From: Thermococcus sp. M36
Lineage (GTDB): Archaea; Methanobacteriota_B; Thermococci; Thermococcales; Thermococcaceae
Direction: 5' to 3'
Length of the DNA stretch: 64,000 nt
Assembly (NCBI RefSeq): GCF_012027355.1
Contig: NZ_SNUH01000001.1
Location: 62,001 to 126,000 of the forward strand
This document shows positions 27,610-36,948 of this stretch, one piece after another. Numbering within the stretch: position 1 is the stretch's first letter; each line of letters begins with the position of its first letter. The translations under genes were made by a program, and so were the position numbers. Under the pieces are notes generated by a model. It was not told the origin of the DNA. It ran no database searches and was given only the letters and a program-made list of their open reading frames with translations.

Positions 27610-29031
27610 TCACGGCCTCCTCAGCGGTATGTCCCTAAGCCTCGCGTGCGCTCCGCCCATCCAGACCGGCACGCCCTGCCCGGGCTCGCCTTTACCACAG
27701 GTTCCCGGGAACATCTCGATCTCTTTGCCAACGGCATCGACGCTGCTCCAGAGCGCCTTCGTGGTTATCTCGAGTATCGGCCTCCTGACAGGGTGCTTTA
27801 TCTCGCCGTTCTCGATGAGGTAGGCTTCCCTGCCAATGTATCTCTGCTGATACCTGCGGTCGTCGATGTTCCACTCGTTGAAGCTCACCATGTAGACGCC
27901 GAGCTTGATGTCCTCGATGAGCTCCTCGAAGGAGTAGTCACCGGGCGCGAGGTAGGTGTTGGCCATCCTCACTATGGGCTCGCGGTTGTAGTTGATGGCT
28001 CTGGCCGCGGCGTTGGAGCGCTGTCCGAGCTTTGCGGCATATTCTCTGTTCATGAGGAACTCGGTGATGATTCCGTTCCTTATAAGGTACCTCGGGCGGG
28101 CCTTTACTCCTTCATCGTCGTAGAGGTAGAAGCCCCAGCTGTTCGGTATAGTCGGGTCTTCGATGACGGTAACGGCCTCACTTCCGATCCTCTCGCCGAG
28201 CATGTCCGGCTTGACGAAGCTCTCTCCTGCTTGAGCGGCCTCCCTTCCGAATATCCTGTCGGCCTCGTATGGATGCCCGACACTCTCGTGGACGGCTATT
28301 CCGGCCACTTCGGGGCTTATGACCAGGTCAACCTTGCCTTCAGGCGGCTTTTTGCCCTCGTAGATCAGCTTCTTGAGGGCCTGGACGTCCTTCACCGCCC
28401 AGCTCCACGGCTCGTCCTTCTCGATGAGCTCCAAGCCGCCGGAGAAAGCCCTCTGGACGAAGGGTGCCTGCTCCATCTGGCCGTTCTCGAAAACGACGAG
28501 GTTGTAGGTCACCGAGACCCTAGGAATGATGCTCTCGATAAAGGCCCCGTCGCTGTTGGCTATTATCTTGTGCCACACCTGATCGGAATAGCCGAGATAG
28601 CGCATCGGCACGTTTACCCCGGTTGCCTTTACCTCCTCCTCGACCTTCCTGAGGAGCTCCATCTTCTCCTCCGGCGAAACATCGCGGAAGTCCTTCCTCA
28701 TCTTGACCTCGTAGTAGACCTCATGGAAGTCCTCATCGCTGAAAACTATCGGCTCGTTCCTCACCCTGGAGGCCGCCTTTGCGAGCTTAACCGCCTTTTT
28801 GACCGCCTCGGCGACGCTCTCTTTAGTGAGGACGTTGGTTGAAGCGAAGCCCATGCCCCCATCGGCGAGGACTCTTATTCCCATGCCCCTGTCGGCCAGA
28901 ATCTCCAGCCCCTCGGGATTTCCGTTTTTCATTGCCAAAGAAGTGCCGTTCTTCTCCTCGAAGCGCGCCTCCGCGTAGCTCGCCCCCAGTTCGAGGGCCT
29001 TCTCAACGGCGAACTCTACGAGTTCATGCAT
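27610..29031 (-). CDS. tldD: TldD metalloprotease catalytic subunit
   Basis: 473 residues with the zinc site HESVGH in GIAVHESVGHPYEADRIFG. Forms a heterodimer with the TldE product downstream (ten-base gap). Start ATG 29031 has AGGTGA five bases upstream. Because TldD/E matures some ribosomal peptides, it is a candidate for trimming the peptide encoded at 57829, though it is unlinked (inference). Confidence 0.92.
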   Translation of the reverse strand: MHELVEFAVEKALELGASYAEARFEEKNGTSLAMKNGNPEGLEILADRGMGIRVLADGGMGFASTNVLTKESVAEAVKKAVKLAKAASRVRNEPIVFSDEDFHEVYYEVKMRKDFRDVSPEEKMELLRKVEEEVKATGVNVPMRYLGYSDQVWHKIIANSDGAFIESIIPRVSVTYNLVVFENGQMEQAPFVQRAFSGGLELIEKDEPWSWAVKDVQALKKLIYEGKKPPEGKVDLVISPEVAGIAVHESVGHPYEADRIFGREAAQAGESFVKPDMLGERIGSEAVTVIEDPTIPNSWGFYLYDDEGVKARPRYLIRNGIITEFLMNREYAAKLGQRSNAAARAINYNREPIVRMANTYLAPGDYSFEELIEDIKLGVYMVSFNEWNIDDRRYQQRYIGREAYLIENGEIKHPVRRPILEITTKALWSSVDAVGKEIEMFPGTCGKGEPGQGVPVWMGGAHARLRDIPLRRP

Positions 29032-29167
29032 GCACATCACCTCGGTTTACTGCATAGAATAGTGCGTCCGGAAGTATAAAAGTCTTTCCGTTAAGATGGC
29101 GGTCGAAAAAAGACTTTAATCGCAGGATTTTCCAATGCTTGTGGAGCTAAAACAAGGGAGGGTTGCA

Positions 29168-30322
29168 ATGGACTACGTTAAGCGCTTCTACCTCGCCGGG
29201 TTCCTTTACCTGGCCCTCTATACGGGCTTCTATCAGGTCTACCTCCAGAGTTTGGGTCTGTCCAAGGGGCAGATTGGCCTGCTGATGGGAACCATGCTTT
29301 TTCTTGTGGCTTTCCTCGAAGTTCCGACCGGAATCGTGGCGGACAAGGTTTCGAAGAAGACAAGCGTCCTGATGGCGAGGACTCTTTCCCTTCTGTTTCT
29401 CCTCTTGCTCTACTCGGCCGGTTCTTTCGCCGACCTTCTTCTCGCTACCCTCATAAGCGCGCTTTCAACGGCCTTTGCCACAGGTGCCGAGACCGGCTGG
29501 CTCTATGAGCTGCTGAAAGAGGATGGAAGGGCACATGAGTATCCAAAGGCCTACGGTAGATTAAGGGCTTTTGAGACAGTTGGGGGTTTTGCTGGAACCC
29601 TTGTGGGAGGAGTCCTGGCAGACGTGTATGGCATGAGGCTGCCCATAATCCTGAGTGCGCCATTTATACTGACCTCACTCCTAATTCTCGCAACGATCCC
29701 CAGAGACACTGCGAGAAGTGGCCTTTCGTACGGTCGTCACCTGCTTGAGAGCCTGAGGTTCGTCTGGAACTCCCGGGATGTCCGGTGGCTTTTTATCTAC
29801 GCGAACATCATGGGCCTATCTCTGACCCTTTTCACCGCCTTTATGCAGCTCTACTTCTACGGGTTCCTAGCGTCGGTTCTGGCGGTTTCATGGATTATGG
29901 CACTTTACATGGCCATTAACAGTGCCTCGTGGTATTTTGACGCAGGTGATGGCACAAGAAAACGAATCTACTCCTATGCGGGAATCATCATTCCTCTGCT
30001 GTCGTTTCTCGCCGGGCTGAACGGCTGGCTGGGATTTGCCACGCTGGTTCTCGGAACTTTTATATTCTCACAGGCGTTTAAGGAGTGGCAGGGAAGGTTT
30101 CAGAGTGCCATCCCTGATGAGAAGAGGGCTACCGTTGGTTCCCTCTATTCCCTCACGGCCGCGGTTGCCAACGGGGTTCTCAACCTTGTTCTTGGCCAGC
30201 TCTTTGATTATGTCGGGATAATGAGGGGAATCCTTCTCGTGTCGGCATTATTTTTGGGACTGGGAATTCTAGCTTTTATAAAGAATGCAAAGGATTTACA
30301 GCAGTCTTCAGGACATGCTTGA
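29168..30322 (+). CDS. MFS transporter
   Basis: 384 residues, about 12 membrane segments; GIVADKVSKKTSVLM loop as in its paralogue at 24973. ATG 29168 follows GGGAGGG. ACTTTAATC at about 29112 may be the TATA box. Substrate unknown. Confidence 0.83.
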   Translation: MDYVKRFYLAGFLYLALYTGFYQVYLQSLGLSKGQIGLLMGTMLFLVAFLEVPTGIVADKVSKKTSVLMARTLSLLFLLLLYSAGSFADLLLATLISALSTAFATGAETGWLYELLKEDGRAHEYPKAYGRLRAFETVGGFAGTLVGGVLADVYGMRLPIILSAPFILTSLLILATIPRDTARSGLSYGRHLLESLRFVWNSRDVRWLFIYANIMGLSLTLFTAFMQLYFYGFLASVLAVSWIMALYMAINSASWYFDAGDGTRKRIYSYAGIIIPLLSFLAGLNGWLGFATLVLGTFIFSQAFKEWQGRFQSAIPDEKRATVGSLYSLTAAVANGVLNLVLGQLFDYVGIMRGILLVSALFLGLGILAFIKNAKDLQQSSGHA

Positions 30323-30461
30323 ACTCCTCAAACTAAAGGCGAAGGAACTTGAAGAGGAAGAGATAAGCGAGGAAGAAGCCAAGGAGCTTGCGAGACTTGA
30401 AGAGGAGACATTAAAGGACGGAATTCTCTGGGAAGAAGCGAAGAGAGAACTCGAATCCTGA
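30315..30461 (+). CDS. Small acidic coiled-coil-like protein
   Basis: 48 residues, almost all charged and Leu/Ala (KAKELEEEEISEEEAKELAR), predicted to be one helix. ATG 30315 overlaps the end of the MFS gene by eight bases, suggesting coupled translation. No family recognised; codon pattern and coupling support it as a real gene. Confidence 0.5.
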   Translation: MLELLKLKAKELEEEEISEEEAKELARLEEETLKDGILWEEAKRELES

Positions 30462-30466
30462 GGCCC

Positions 30467-30760
30467 TCAAAACTTCTCCTCGCATGTGCACGGGTTGTTG
30501 CCGCAGTAGGGACAGACGCCGGGGTACTTCTTCTTTGCTGCTTCCTCGATGTCTATCCCGAGGAGGTTCGCCAAACTCGCGAGCCACGCCAGAACATCTG
30601 CAAACTCCTCCTCCATCGCTTTCCTGTCGTTCTTCCTTATCGCCTCGCTCAGCTCTCCAACTTCTTCGACGAACCAGAGAAAGGTCTTATCAACCCCGCG
30701 CTTCGAGTCCTTGTGGAAGTAAATGTCGTGGATAAGCTTCTGAAATTCCCCGATCTCCAT
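30467..30760 (-). CDS. MazG-like nucleotide pyrophosphohydrolase
   Basis: 97 residues with the EEVGELSEAI...EEEFADVLAWLASLANL metal-binding motifs (ExxE...ExxD). A Cys-rich tail (CPYCGNNPCTC) suggests an added metal site. Hydrolyses NTPs to NMPs in nucleotide-pool cleaning. ATG 30760 has GGTGAGG upstream. Confidence 0.88.
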   Translation of the reverse strand: MEIGEFQKLIHDIYFHKDSKRGVDKTFLWFVEEVGELSEAIRKNDRKAMEEEFADVLAWLASLANLLGIDIEEAAKKKYPGVCPYCGNNPCTCEEKF

Positions 30761-30799
30761 TTTCCTCACCGGTGAAGGGGGAAGAAAAGGGCTTAAAAA

Positions 30800-31480
30800 T
30801 CACTCGCCCGCCAGCTCAATGAGCTTCCTCATGTGGATTGCTGCCGTGTCGAAGATCTCGACGGAGACGTCGCCCTGCTTTATCGCCAGCGGCAGCTCGG
30901 TGCAGCCGAGGATTACCCCCTCGATGCCCTCCGCCTTTGCGTACCTCTCCACGAGCTCGATCAGGTACGGCCTGCTCCGCAGGTTCTCGAAGGCGAGCTC
31001 TCCGAAGATTATATCGTTTATTCTGTCGATTTCATCCTCCGTGGGAACAATCACGTCAAAGCCTGCCTCCTTGAGGGCATCTTTGTAGAAGTCCGCCGTC
31101 ATTGTGGTCTTGGTGCCGAGGAGGAGAACCCTCTTAACGCCCCTGCGCTTCATCTCCTCTATCAGGGCATCTATTATGCTGACCATCGGTACGCTGACGG
31201 CCCTCTGAACCTCGGGGAACACTATGTGGGGCGTGTTTGCGGAAAGGGAGATGATCTCCGCTCCTGCCCGCTCAAGGGCCTTTGCGGCCTTTATGAGTAT
31301 CTCCTTCCTCCCCTCCCAGCCGCGGGGATTGTTCTTGAACTCTTCGAAGTTTATCGAGTAGACTATGAGCTCCGGGAAGGTGAAGGGGCCGAACTTCTCC
31401 CTGCTTATCTCTATGTATTTCCTGTAGTAATAACAGGTTGATTCCGGGGTCGTTCCGCCGATTATGCCTATCCTCTTCAT
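30800..31480 (-). CDS. Aspartate/glutamate racemase family protein
   Basis: 226 residues, cofactor-independent racemase fold: GIIGGTTPEST near the start, catalytic Cys/Thr positions SANTPH (first half; Thr rather than Cys in this segment) and LGCTELPL (second half). With one of the two usual Cys replaced, true aspartate racemase activity is uncertain. ATG 31480 follows TTGGGGAT. Confidence 0.82.
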   Translation of the reverse strand: MKRIGIIGGTTPESTCYYYRKYIEISREKFGPFTFPELIVYSINFEEFKNNPRGWEGRKEILIKAAKALERAGAEIISLSANTPHIVFPEVQRAVSVPMVSIIDALIEEMKRRGVKRVLLLGTKTTMTADFYKDALKEAGFDVIVPTEDEIDRINDIIFGELAFENLRSRPYLIELVERYAKAEGIEGVILGCTELPLAIKQGDVSVEIFDTAAIHMRKLIELAGE

Positions 31481-31616
31481 GCAAATCCCCAAAGAGAAAG
31501 GCTTTTGGGGTTTATGAGGGTTTCGATTTTACAATAGTTCTGCGAAAATGCAAAGGTTCATAAGCCGTCCTGAGTACACTGGGCCGGAAGGACGGATGAG
31601 CGGTCCGGTGGTCAAC

Positions 31617-32981
31617 ATGTCCGCGAAAATGGGCGTCAGATTCTTTGATGAGAGCATCGTTAAGGGCGGGTTCCCCCCAGGTTCGACAATACTCGTGGCA
31701 GGAGAGCCCGGAGCGGGGAAAACGATTTTCAGCTCCATGTTCCTCTACAACGGGATGGCAAAGTACGGTGAAAAGGCGATATACGTCTCCCTTGCCGAGA
31801 CCAAGGAGGACTACTATGATGAAATGAAGCGCCTTGGAATGGACTTTGAGGAGATGGAGCGTTCTGGCCTATTCAGGTTCATTGACCTCATAACCGTAAC
31901 CCCTGAGACCATCGAAAAAGAGATCGAGCTCATAATGGGGGAGATACTCACATTCCGGCCAAGAAGAATAGTCATAGACTCTATAAGCGCCTTTGCACAG
32001 CTCCTTGGGGTTGAGAAGACCAGGATGTTCCTCCACACAACGCTCGGAAGGTTCGTCAAATCCTTTGGGGCCGTGACCCTGCTCGTGGCGGAGAAGCCCC
32101 TGGGGCGCGGTGTAATCGGTTACGGCGTGGAAGAATTCGTCGTAGACGGCGTTATCCTGCTCAGGTACCACAAAATAGGGGAAACTGTCCGCAGGGTAAT
32201 GGAGATACCAAAGATGAGGCGCAGGGCCATAGAAAAGGCCCAGTACGAATACGTGATAACCAGCAGGGGGATACAGTTCCTGGAAGTTCCCGACCTGGTA
32301 ATGACCAGGAGGGACTCGACATCCGAAAAGGTAACAACGGGCATTCCCAAGCTGGACGAGCTCCTGGACGGAGGGGTGTACCGCGGTTCCGTCACACTCA
32401 TCGTTGGGATGACTGGAACAGGGAAGACCACCTTTTCCCTGCACTTTGCGGTGGCAAACGCACTCCTGGGCAGAAAGGCCCTTTACATAGGTTTCGAGGA
32501 GCCCATCGGCCAGCTCAAGAGGGCGGCCAGGGGCTACGGGCTGCCAATTGACGATGCCCTGAAGGAAAACCTCAAGCTCGTAGGGTGGGTCCCGGAGGCA
32601 AAGAGCCCGGTCCACACGTTTATACGGGTAAAACAGCTCATTGAGGATGAGCGGCCGGACGTCCTTGTCCTGGAGAGCCTGACGGCCCTGAGGGAGCACA
32701 TGGATCCGGACGAACTCTCCAAGATGGTGAGGTACCTCGGCCTCATGGTCAAGGAGCACAACATCGCGGCATACGTAACGCTGAACGCGGAGACGAACTT
32801 TGAGGTCGTCCCCCACACCAGGGCCAGCACCCTTGCGGACAACATACTGGGACTCAAATACGCCATCGTAAACGACACGATAGAACGCAGGCTGGCCATA
32901 ATCAAAGCCAGGAGCTCAAATCATTCAAGGAGGATATACAGGTACGAGATAACACCAAGGGGGATTGAGATATATGGATGA
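31617..32981 (+). CDS. KaiC-like double RecA-domain ATPase
   Basis: 454 residues. Two RecA/KaiC domains, each with Walker A (GEPGAGKT near residue 30; GMTGTGKT near 268) and Walker B-like strands (RRIVIDSIS and PDVLVLESLT). Likely a signalling ATPase. ATG 31617 chosen for GGTGGTC upstream; earlier in-frame ATGs at 31548 and 31596 are possible. Overlaps the next gene by eight bases; the three genes to 33982 form an operon. Confidence 0.83.
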   Translation: MSAKMGVRFFDESIVKGGFPPGSTILVAGEPGAGKTIFSSMFLYNGMAKYGEKAIYVSLAETKEDYYDEMKRLGMDFEEMERSGLFRFIDLITVTPETIEKEIELIMGEILTFRPRRIVIDSISAFAQLLGVEKTRMFLHTTLGRFVKSFGAVTLLVAEKPLGRGVIGYGVEEFVVDGVILLRYHKIGETVRRVMEIPKMRRRAIEKAQYEYVITSRGIQFLEVPDLVMTRRDSTSEKVTTGIPKLDELLDGGVYRGSVTLIVGMTGTGKTTFSLHFAVANALLGRKALYIGFEEPIGQLKRAARGYGLPIDDALKENLKLVGWVPEAKSPVHTFIRVKQLIEDERPDVLVLESLTALREHMDPDELSKMVRYLGLMVKEHNIAAYVTLNAETNFEVVPHTRASTLADNILGLKYAIVNDTIERRLAIIKARSSNHSRRIYRYEITPRGIEIYG

Positions 32982-33270
32982 AGCCCGAAAGGTTCTCGTC
33001 AAGGCGGTCGTGTACTCCGTCGAAAAGGCGAACCCCACACTGAAGAACCTCCTTGAACTGCACCTGAAGAGCACCACAGGGCAGGGCTTTGAGCTTGCCT
33101 ACAACAACCCCACCCTGTTCAAAGAGTCGGTCGCCAAGCTCTTCGGAGAGTATAGCTCCAGGCTCCTGGAGATGATAATCATCGGCTACTTCAGGGAGAA
33201 CCTCGGCATGAAGGCGGACTTTAGCACGCTGGAAGACCTCGTGGAGTACCTTAAAACGGTGTACGGGTGA
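32974..33270 (+). CDS. Small helical protein in KaiC operon
   Basis: 98 residues, mostly helical, with a FRENLGMKADFSTLEDLVEY C-terminal part. Starts inside the end of the KaiC-like gene. Family not recognised with certainty. Its fixed place between two RecA-fold proteins suggests an adaptor or output module (inference). Confidence 0.7.
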   Translation: MDEARKVLVKAVVYSVEKANPTLKNLLELHLKSTTGQGFELAYNNPTLFKESVAKLFGEYSSRLLEMIIIGYFRENLGMKADFSTLEDLVEYLKTVYG

Positions 33271-33275
33271 TGCGG

Positions 33276-33982
33276 GTGGAGGATGCCGACCCCTTGCATC
33301 TCGTGCTCAACGCTACCCGTGTTATAAGCCCTACCCTGATACAGTACGAGCTGGGGAGCGACATCGAGGTAATCATGATGAATTTCCTCCACAGCATGCG
33401 GGAGGCCTACGATGACATAATGGTGGTTTCATTCTACGACGGATACCACACCATGAGGAAGTACGCGGAGGCCATCTTCGGTGCGGACTTTGTGGACGAT
33501 ATATTCAACGGCTCGACCCTGGTGTCAGTCAACTCCTTCCTTGAAGATCAATATGGCCCCACGAAAAGGATACTGACAACGGATCCTGAGATCATCGTTG
33601 GCAGACTGCTTGAAATAACCGGAAGCCTCCAGAGGAAGACCCTCGTCCTGCTCCTGGGCCTCGACTTCTACGGAATACGGGCGGCACCCACAACCTGATA
33701 GCCCTGTTCCCGCGGCTGGTAACCGTCCTGAATCGAAGGAAAAACTTCACCGTTGTGGCAACCCTCAATGTCAGGGTGTTCCCCAAATCAGTGGTCAGCA
33801 TAATAAACAGCTTCGTCTTCAATGTCGTCCAGGTGGGGGTGGAGCTGAAAGACCACCAGATAGTGCGCTACCTCCAGATAATCCGCACACCGTTCCTTGA
33901 GTACAACCTGAAGAAGTGGCACTACACGATAATAGGAAAAACGGTGGTGTTCAAACCCGTTAGCGCTCCGGAGGGGCTTTGA
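33276..33982 (+). pseudogene. RecA-like protein, interrupted by a one-base frameshift
   Basis: Reading starts at GTG 33276 (GGTGA five bases upstream; ATG 33270 also possible) and stops early at 33696-33698. In the +2 frame the protein continues without a gap from about 33683 (GGTHNLIALFPRLVTVL...) to the stop at 33982. Adding one G to the run in ATACGGGCGG (33676-33685) restores a 235-residue protein. The fused product has a Walker-B-like strand (TLVLLLGLDFYG) but no P-loop, suggesting an inactive RecA/KaiC relative. It may be a sequencing error, a real mutation or a recoding site. Confidence 0.75.
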
Positions 33983-34025
33983 GGCGAGCCTGCTTTCGTC
34001 TCTAGAATGGCAAAAGGAAAAGGTG

Positions 34026-35240
34026 CTACGCCAGAAGTCCAGTTATCTCGTCCCAGAGCCTCTCCGCCAGTTCCCTTTTTGACATCCTCGGCAGCTTTTT
34101 AACAGAATCCCTGGCCACCAGCAGAACCTCATTCTCCTCGCTCCCGAATGCACGGAGGGTGTTGGCGACAACGAGGTCACTTCCGGCCCGTTCTATCTGC
34201 TTTCTGGCGGCCTCGATAAGTTCCTCCTCGCTCAGCCCCGTCTCGGCCTTAAATCCTACGAGGAAGGCCTCTGGCTGGAGCTCCTTTATCCTGTCTATTA
34301 TCTTCGGTGTCGGTTCAAGCTCAAGTGTCAGCTCCCTTCCGCTCTTTATCTTGACGCCCGCCCTCTCCTTAACCCTGAAGTCGCTGACGGCGGCGGCCAG
34401 GATGACAACGTCATACTTCCCGTTCTTCAGCTCGTTCTCAATAGCCTCAAGCATCTCCTCCACCGTTTCAACCTCGATCTGGTTCTCGACGAAGCTCGGC
34501 ACGCTGCCCTTCGTCCTTATCAGAGTGACCTCCGCACCCCGGAAGTCGGCCTCTTCCGCGATCGCGACCCCCATCCTGCCGGAGCTCGCGTTGGTGATGT
34601 ACCTTATCGGGTCTATATACTCCCGCGTTGCTCCAGCGGTTACCAGAACTCTCTTTCCGGCTAGGTCTTTCCGGTGGAGCTTCTTTATCACGCGGTAGAC
34701 GATCTCGTCAATCGAGGCCACCTTTGCCTTGCCCTCCTCAAAGCGGGGCCCTATGAACTCGACGCCGAGCTTCTTGAGCTTCTCGATGTTCTCAACCACC
34801 ACCGGGTGCTCGTACATGCTGGAATGCATTGCAGGGGCTATCATCACCGGTGTGTGGGCAAAAGCCGTTGTCACGACGGTTGTAACTGGTGTGTCATCAA
34901 TTCCGCAGGCGATTTTCCCTATCGTGTTCGCCGTGGCGGGACAGACAAGGATCAGGTCGGCTTTGTTTTCATGGTCTCCGGCGAGCTCGACGTGCTCTAT
35001 GAAGCCGGTAATTTCCGTCACGACAGGGTTCCCTGTGGCGAACTCCATCGCGTAGGGATGGATTATCTTGGTCGCGTTCTCGCTCATCACTGCGTGGACT
35101 TCCGCCCCGTGGCGGATAAGCTCCCTTGCGAGCTTAACGCATTCAACGGCGGCTATACTGCCGGGAATGGCCAGGACAATCTTCTTTCCAACGAGTTTCC
35201 GACTCTTTGTGGCGTGGATAAGTTTAACGTGGTGAAGCAT
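34026..35240 (-). CDS. coaBC: Bifunctional phosphopantothenoylcysteine synthetase/decarboxylase
   Basis: 404 residues. Two steps of coenzyme A synthesis. N-terminal flavoprotein decarboxylase domain with GSIAAVE, catalytic His region HVELAG and the substrate-binding PAMHSSMY motif; C-terminal ligase domain with VTAGATREYIDPIRYITNASSG. GGAGGTG is five bases before ATG. Confidence 0.94.
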   Translation of the reverse strand: MLHHVKLIHATKSRKLVGKKIVLAIPGSIAAVECVKLARELIRHGAEVHAVMSENATKIIHPYAMEFATGNPVVTEITGFIEHVELAGDHENKADLILVCPATANTIGKIACGIDDTPVTTVVTTAFAHTPVMIAPAMHSSMYEHPVVVENIEKLKKLGVEFIGPRFEEGKAKVASIDEIVYRVIKKLHRKDLAGKRVLVTAGATREYIDPIRYITNASSGRMGVAIAEEADFRGAEVTLIRTKGSVPSFVENQIEVETVEEMLEAIENELKNGKYDVVILAAAVSDFRVKERAGVKIKSGRELTLELEPTPKIIDRIKELQPEAFLVGFKAETGLSEEELIEAARKQIERAGSDLVVANTLRAFGSEENEVLLVARDSVKKLPRMSKRELAERLWDEITGLLA

Positions 35241-35292
35241 GGGGACACCTCCAAGAAGAGCTGGGGCTAAACCATATATAATTGTTGGGAAT

Positions 35293-35679
<387 letters not shown>

Positions 35680-36051
35680 TCACCTCCGGGCCAGAATGAA
35701 GCCCGCAAACACTAGGGCAATGGTGATTATAACGTTTGCCGCGACGTTGAGGCCCGCTATCAGGTACTCCCTCTCGCGGAGGAGGGAGAATGTCTCGTAC
35801 GAGAAGGTGGAGAAAGTGCTCAGGGCACCGCAGAAGCCGGTTCCAAAGAACGCCCTCCAGTCGGGGGGCACGTCCATCCCCCAGAATAGCAGGCCGTAGA
35901 GGTAGCCGAGGATTAGGCTGGCCACGCTGTTCACCAGCAGCGTTCCGACAGGGAAGTCCCTGTAAACAGGGAGTATACCTGAGAGGTAGAACCTTGCCAG
36001 GGCACCGAGTGCACCGCCCATCATTATTGCCGCGATTATTCTGAAGTTCAT
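35680..36051 (-). CDS. crcB: Fluoride channel CrcB/Fluc
   Basis: 123 residues, four membrane helices. Exports fluoride as a dual-topology dimer. Motifs: GGALGALARFYLSG, PVGTLLVNSVAS with the conserved Asn, and GFCGALSTFSTFSYET with the Phe-box and Thr/Ser track. ATG 36051 has GGTGGGAAC upstream. A TATA-like GGTATATCCC lies within an inverted repeat at 36120-36143, so it may have its own promoter besides read-through from the riboswitch promoter at 38.6 kb. Confidence 0.93.
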   Translation of the reverse strand: MNFRIIAAIMMGGALGALARFYLSGILPVYRDFPVGTLLVNSVASLILGYLYGLLFWGMDVPPDWRAFFGTGFCGALSTFSTFSYETFSLLREREYLIAGLNVAANVIITIALVFAGFILARR

Positions 36052-36119
36052 GTTCCCACCTTCAGAGTTTCTGAACTTTCTGGACTTCCAACCTGCCTCC
36101 AGTGGATCCTTACTTAAGG

Positions 36120-36143
36120 TTTTGGGATATACCAAGCCCAAAA
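36120..36143. repeat. Inverted repeat around a possible crcB promoter
   Basis: Arms TTTTGGG (36120-36126) and CCCAAAA (36137-36143) with a ten-base centre that reads GGTATAT-like on the minus strand. It lies in the 158-base gap upstream of crcB. Could be an operator or a small hairpin. Confidence 0.35.
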
Positions 36144-36209
36144 ACATTGCAGAATACGGGATAGACAATTGCGGGCTCCGACTTATTGGCCGTGAGGGTT
36201 GTTGCTTCT

Positions 36210-36647
36210 CTACCCACCGTCCCCGATCCTTCCGAAGTTCAGATAGTAGCGGATTTTTTTGACTATCTCCCCGTAGTCCCTCCCCGGGAGCCCCAGCTTT
36301 TCCCTCAGCCTCCTGTTCTGGGCTATCATCGCCGAGAGCTGGATCGAGAGGTTCTGGTTGTCCATGGCAAGGTAGTACGTCCTGAACTTGAGGGGGGACC
36401 ACTTTCCCTCCAGCTCGTAGAGCTTCCTCTCCAGATCGTCCATCTTTTCCTCAAGCTCCCTCAGCTTGACGTCTGTCACGTTTTCAGTGTCCCTCAAAAA
36501 ATCCCCCATAAGGAGTATCTTGATGGCCTCCTCAGTCCTGAAGCCGTACTTCCGGGCGATTTCTTCCACCCGCCGGAAAACCGCATCGGGTATCTCAACG
36601 CTTACCTTCCGCTCCAGCCTCTTCCCCGAGCCCACGACCACCTTCAA
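36210..36647 (-). CDS. Coiled-coil protein with possible ribbon-helix-helix start
   Basis: 145 residues. The N-terminal part (VSVEIPDAVFRRVEEIARKYGFRTEEAIKILL) resembles a ribbon-helix-helix DNA-binding domain; residues about 58-80 are a heptad coiled coil; then a helical tail. Start uncertain: TTG 36647 (GGTGAG upstream) or GTG 36635. Possibly a transcription factor for the local cluster (inference). Confidence 0.6.
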   Translation of the reverse strand: MKVVVGSGKRLERKVSVEIPDAVFRRVEEIARKYGFRTEEAIKILLMGDFLRDTENVTDVKLRELEEKMDDLERKLYELEGKWSPLKFRTYYLAMDNQNLSIQLSAMIAQNRRLREKLGLPGRDYGEIVKKIRYYLNFGRIGDGG

Positions 36648-36948
36648 GTTTCCTCACCTTCTCAAGTTCATGGTTCTCCCTGCTTATCTCCTCTCTAACC
36701 CCCATCAGCCACACCTTGTCCTCCGCCGCGGTTTTCTCGAACTCGACGAGTGACGCGTAGTGTCCCTCCATCTCCTCTAGCTTCAGCTCAAGCTCCCTTA
36801 CGCGTTCGAGAATGTAGCGGTACCTCAGGACTCGGAGGGTCTCCTCCAGCCTGTCGAGCTGGGCGACCCTCCCTGCGATGGCCCCTTTCTCCCTTCGAAG
36901 CTTGCCTAGTTCCTCCGGGGAGACCCTCAGCTCAAACTTTCCAGCCAA
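36595..36948 (-). CDS. Coiled-coil protein of unknown function
   Basis: 117 residues, nearly all helix, with a long heptad region (LDRLEETLRVLRYRYILERV and on) and a Gly/Glu/Arg tail. TTG 36948 is the likely start, with AAGGG upstream. Overlaps both neighbours (17 and 53 bases). No family recognised. Confidence 0.55.
   Translation of the reverse strand: MAGKFELRVSPEELGKLRREKGAIAGRVAQLDRLEETLRVLRYRYILERVRELELKLEEMEGHYASLVEFEKTAAEDKVWLMGVREEISRENHELEKVRKLEGGRGLGEEAGAEGKR

Noticed and set aside
27562-28842. Long plus-strand reading frame (426 codons)
   Set aside because: It lies antisense to tldD, which has a full set of conserved motifs; the antisense translation shows no domain pattern and results from GC-rich codon bias.
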